In this document: positions 3,965 to 5,449 of the stretch, piece after piece
Layout: each line of letters opens with the position of its first letter
Position numbering within the stretch: the first letter of the stretch is position 1
Origin: Actinomycetes bacterium
GTDB taxonomy: Bacteria > Actinomycetota > Actinomycetes > Streptosporangiales > Streptosporangiaceae
Assembly: GCA_025964635.1 (NCBI GenBank)
Contig: JAOPYP010000112.1
Coordinates: 1-5,449 of the forward strand
Length of the DNA stretch: 5,449 bases
Reading direction: 5' to 3'
Notes under the pieces: generated by a model
What the model was told of the DNA's origin: nothing
Seen by the model: only the letters and a program-made list of their open reading frames with translations
The model's database searches: none
Position numbers and translations under genes: made by a program

Positions 3965-5437
3965 GTGGCTCGGATCGAGATACGGACAGACCGGCCGGTC
4001 GGCACGGTGGACGAGCGGATCTTCGGCGGCTTCATCGAGCACCTCGGCCGGTGCGTCTACGGCGGCGTGTTCGACGAGGGATCGCCGCTGTCGGACCCGC
4101 GGGGGTTCCGGACCGACGTGCTCGGGGCGGTCCGCGACCTCGGCCTGCGGCACGTCCGCTGGCCGGGCGGGAACTTCGTTTCCGGATACCACTGGGCCGA
4201 CGGCATCGGGCCGCCTGATCAGCGGCCCCGGCGGCCTGAGCTGGCCTGGCACAGTGAGGAGCCGAACCGGTTCGGGACCGACGAGTTCATGGCCTGGTGC
4301 GCGGCGGCCGGCGCGGAGCCGGTGCTCTGCCTGAACATGGGCACCGGGACCCTGGACGAGGCGCTGGCCTGGATCGAGTACTGCAACGGCACCGGCGACA
4401 CCTACTGGGCCAGCCGGCGGCGGGCCAACGGACACGACGAGCCGTACCGGGTCCGGTACTGGGGTCTCGGCAACGAGATGTACGGCGACTGGCAGATCGG
4501 GCAGCTGACCGCGGCGGACTATGTGACCACCGCCCGGCAGTGGGCCAAGGCCATCCGGTTCCTGGATCCCGGCGTCTCGCTGGTCAGCTGCGGCCAGAGC
4601 GGGGTGTACGACTGGGACCGAGTGGTCATCGACGGCCTCGCCCGGTACGTGGACCTGCACAGCATCCACCTGTACACGGGCTCGGACGACTACTGGTCCA
4701 ACGTGCTCGCCCCGCACTTCGCCGAGCGCACCCTGAGGGTGGCCGGGGCGCTGATCGAGCGGGCCCGGTACGCCCAGCGGATCAGCCACGACATCGGCGT
4801 GGCCTACGACGAGTGGAACGTCTGGTACCGCACCGGCGACGGGCGGCTGGAGGAGCGGTACACGCTGTCCGACGCGCTGGCCGTGGCGACGTACCTCAAC
4901 GTGTTCGTCCGGCAGTGCCGGACCGTGCGGATGGCCAACCTGGCCCAGCTGGTCAATGTGATCGCTCCCATCGTCACGTCGCCAGGCGGCATGTTCCAGC
5001 AGACCATCTACCACCCGCTGCGGCTGATCTCGACCGCCACCCAGGAGGTGGCGCTGGACGCCCTGGTGGACTCCGGAACGCACGCGCACACCGACCGGGC
5101 CGGGGAACGCTGGCCGTACCGGGTCGCGGACCTCGGGCCGTTCCAGTTGCTGGACGTGGCGGCGAGCCGCGACACGGAGGGCCGCCGGCTGACGGTCTCG
5201 GTGGTGAACCGGGACCCGGGGCGGGCCCTGGACACGCGGATCACCCTGGCCGGCGCACGCGCGGCGGGCCCGGTGATGGTGCACGAAGTCACCGGGGACA
5301 GCCCGGAGGCGGCCAACAGTGCCGCCGAGCCGGACGCGGTCGCGACGGTGACCACCAAGCGCGACGTCAGCGGCGACGTTCTCGACGTCCGCTTCGCGCC
5401 GCACTCCTTCACCCTTCTGGAGGTGCAGCTGGCATGA
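3965..5437 (+). CDS. abfA: GH51 alpha-L-arabinofuranosidase
   Basis: This 490-residue enzyme releases terminal alpha-L-arabinofuranosyl residues from arabino-oligosaccharides derived from arabinan and arabinoxylan, with retention of configuration. The length is usual for the intracellular GH51 type, and there is no signal peptide, so it acts on imported oligosaccharides. The N-terminal FGGFIEHLGRCVYGGVFDEG (20-39), RWPGGNFVSGYHW (around Asn70) and WHSEEPNRFGTDEF are family blocks of the TIM barrel. The acid/base is Glu171 in GLGNEMYGDW and the nucleophile is Glu283 in YDEWNVWY, corresponding to Glu175 and Glu294 of Geobacillus stearothermophilus AbfA. His235 and Tyr237 (HSIHLYTG) and MANLAQLVNVIAPI (323-336) are substrate-pocket blocks. 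The rest, to about 490, is the C-terminal beta-sandwich ending HSFTLLEV. GTG 3965 is chosen from its AGGAG site. Two in-frame ATGs upstream (3908, 3944) are alternatives. The stop overlaps the next gene by ATGA, implying an operon. Control by the upstream palindrome is possible. Confidence 0.95.
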   Translation: MARIEIRTDRPVGTVDERIFGGFIEHLGRCVYGGVFDEGSPLSDPRGFRTDVLGAVRDLGLRHVRWPGGNFVSGYHWADGIGPPDQRPRRPELAWHSEEPNRFGTDEFMAWCAAAGAEPVLCLNMGTGTLDEALAWIEYCNGTGDTYWASRRRANGHDEPYRVRYWGLGNEMYGDWQIGQLTAADYVTTARQWAKAIRFLDPGVSLVSCGQSGVYDWDRVVIDGLARYVDLHSIHLYTGSDDYWSNVLAPHFAERTLRVAGALIERARYAQRISHDIGVAYDEWNVWYRTGDGRLEERYTLSDALAVATYLNVFVRQCRTVRMANLAQLVNVIAPIVTSPGGMFQQTIYHPLRLISTATQEVALDALVDSGTHAHTDRAGERWPYRVADLGPFQLLDVAASRDTEGRRLTVSVVNRDPGRALDTRITLAGARAAGPVMVHEVTGDSPEAANSAAEPDAVATVTTKRDVSGDVLDVRFAPHSFTLLEVQLA

Positions 5438-5449
5438 ACGCGGGCGGCC
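5434..5449 (+). CDS. Start of a downstream gene, cut by the window end
   Basis: ATG 5434-5436 overlaps the arabinofuranosidase stop (ATGA) and opens a frame MNAGG that runs off the window. A GGAGG (5419-5423) lies ten bases upstream, inside the end of the arabinofuranosidase gene. The overlap indicates translational coupling. In such operons the partner is often another glycosidase or a sugar-uptake component, but five codons give no family information. Confidence 0.6.

Noticed and set aside
3923..5404. 493-codon minus-strand frame opposite the arabinofuranosidase gene
   Set aside because: The plus strand carries a full GH51 protein with catalytic residues. The minus frame is Val/Pro/Arg/Gln-rich noise created by the codon bias.

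Overview
The window is GC-rich throughout, with strong G/C third-position bias, GTG starts, two leaderless-type starts and short overlaps between genes. This fits a filamentous actinomycete chromosome (Streptomyces, Streptosporangiales or similar). The genus cannot be fixed from the sequence. There are no rRNA or tRNA genes, CRISPR arrays or insertion sequences, and codon bias is even along the window, so nothing marks it as recently acquired.

Left part (1-1811). A small unrecognised protein gene runs leftward (3-377). Opposite it, four rightward reading frames form a compact unit: an acidic unrecognised 85-residue protein (584-841), a possible 36-residue ORF (855-965), a gamma-carbonic-anhydrase-like left-handed beta-helix protein (959-1588) and a DUF3072 protein (1614-1811). 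The beta-helix gene has no ribosome-binding site of its own, and its start overlaps the stop of the 36-residue ORF. All three canonical zinc histidines of the enzyme family are replaced. A strong GC hairpin (1827-1862) probably ends this unit. It lies inside the 3' coding end of the convergent transporter gene.

Middle part (1798-3778). An MFS transporter of the NepI/YgaY-like type runs leftward, and an ABATE/CGNR zinc-finger regulator runs rightward, divergently from it. The roughly 80-bp gap holds a 7-bp inverted repeat (AGTAACC-N8-GGTTACT) placed to control both. The simplest reading is a self-regulated exporter/regulator pair. The inducer is unknown.

Right part (3779-5449). After a C-rich, G-poor stretch comes a perfect 38-bp palindrome (18-bp arms, 2-bp centre, 3870-3907), then a smaller hairpin, then a GH51 alpha-L-arabinofuranosidase (3965-5437) with both catalytic glutamates. 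The enzyme gene overlaps the first codons of another gene by ATGA, so it heads an operon that leaves the window. The palindrome could be the terminator of the regulator gene, an operator for the arabinofuranosidase, or an RNA structure hiding an in-frame upstream start. It is the least explained element here.
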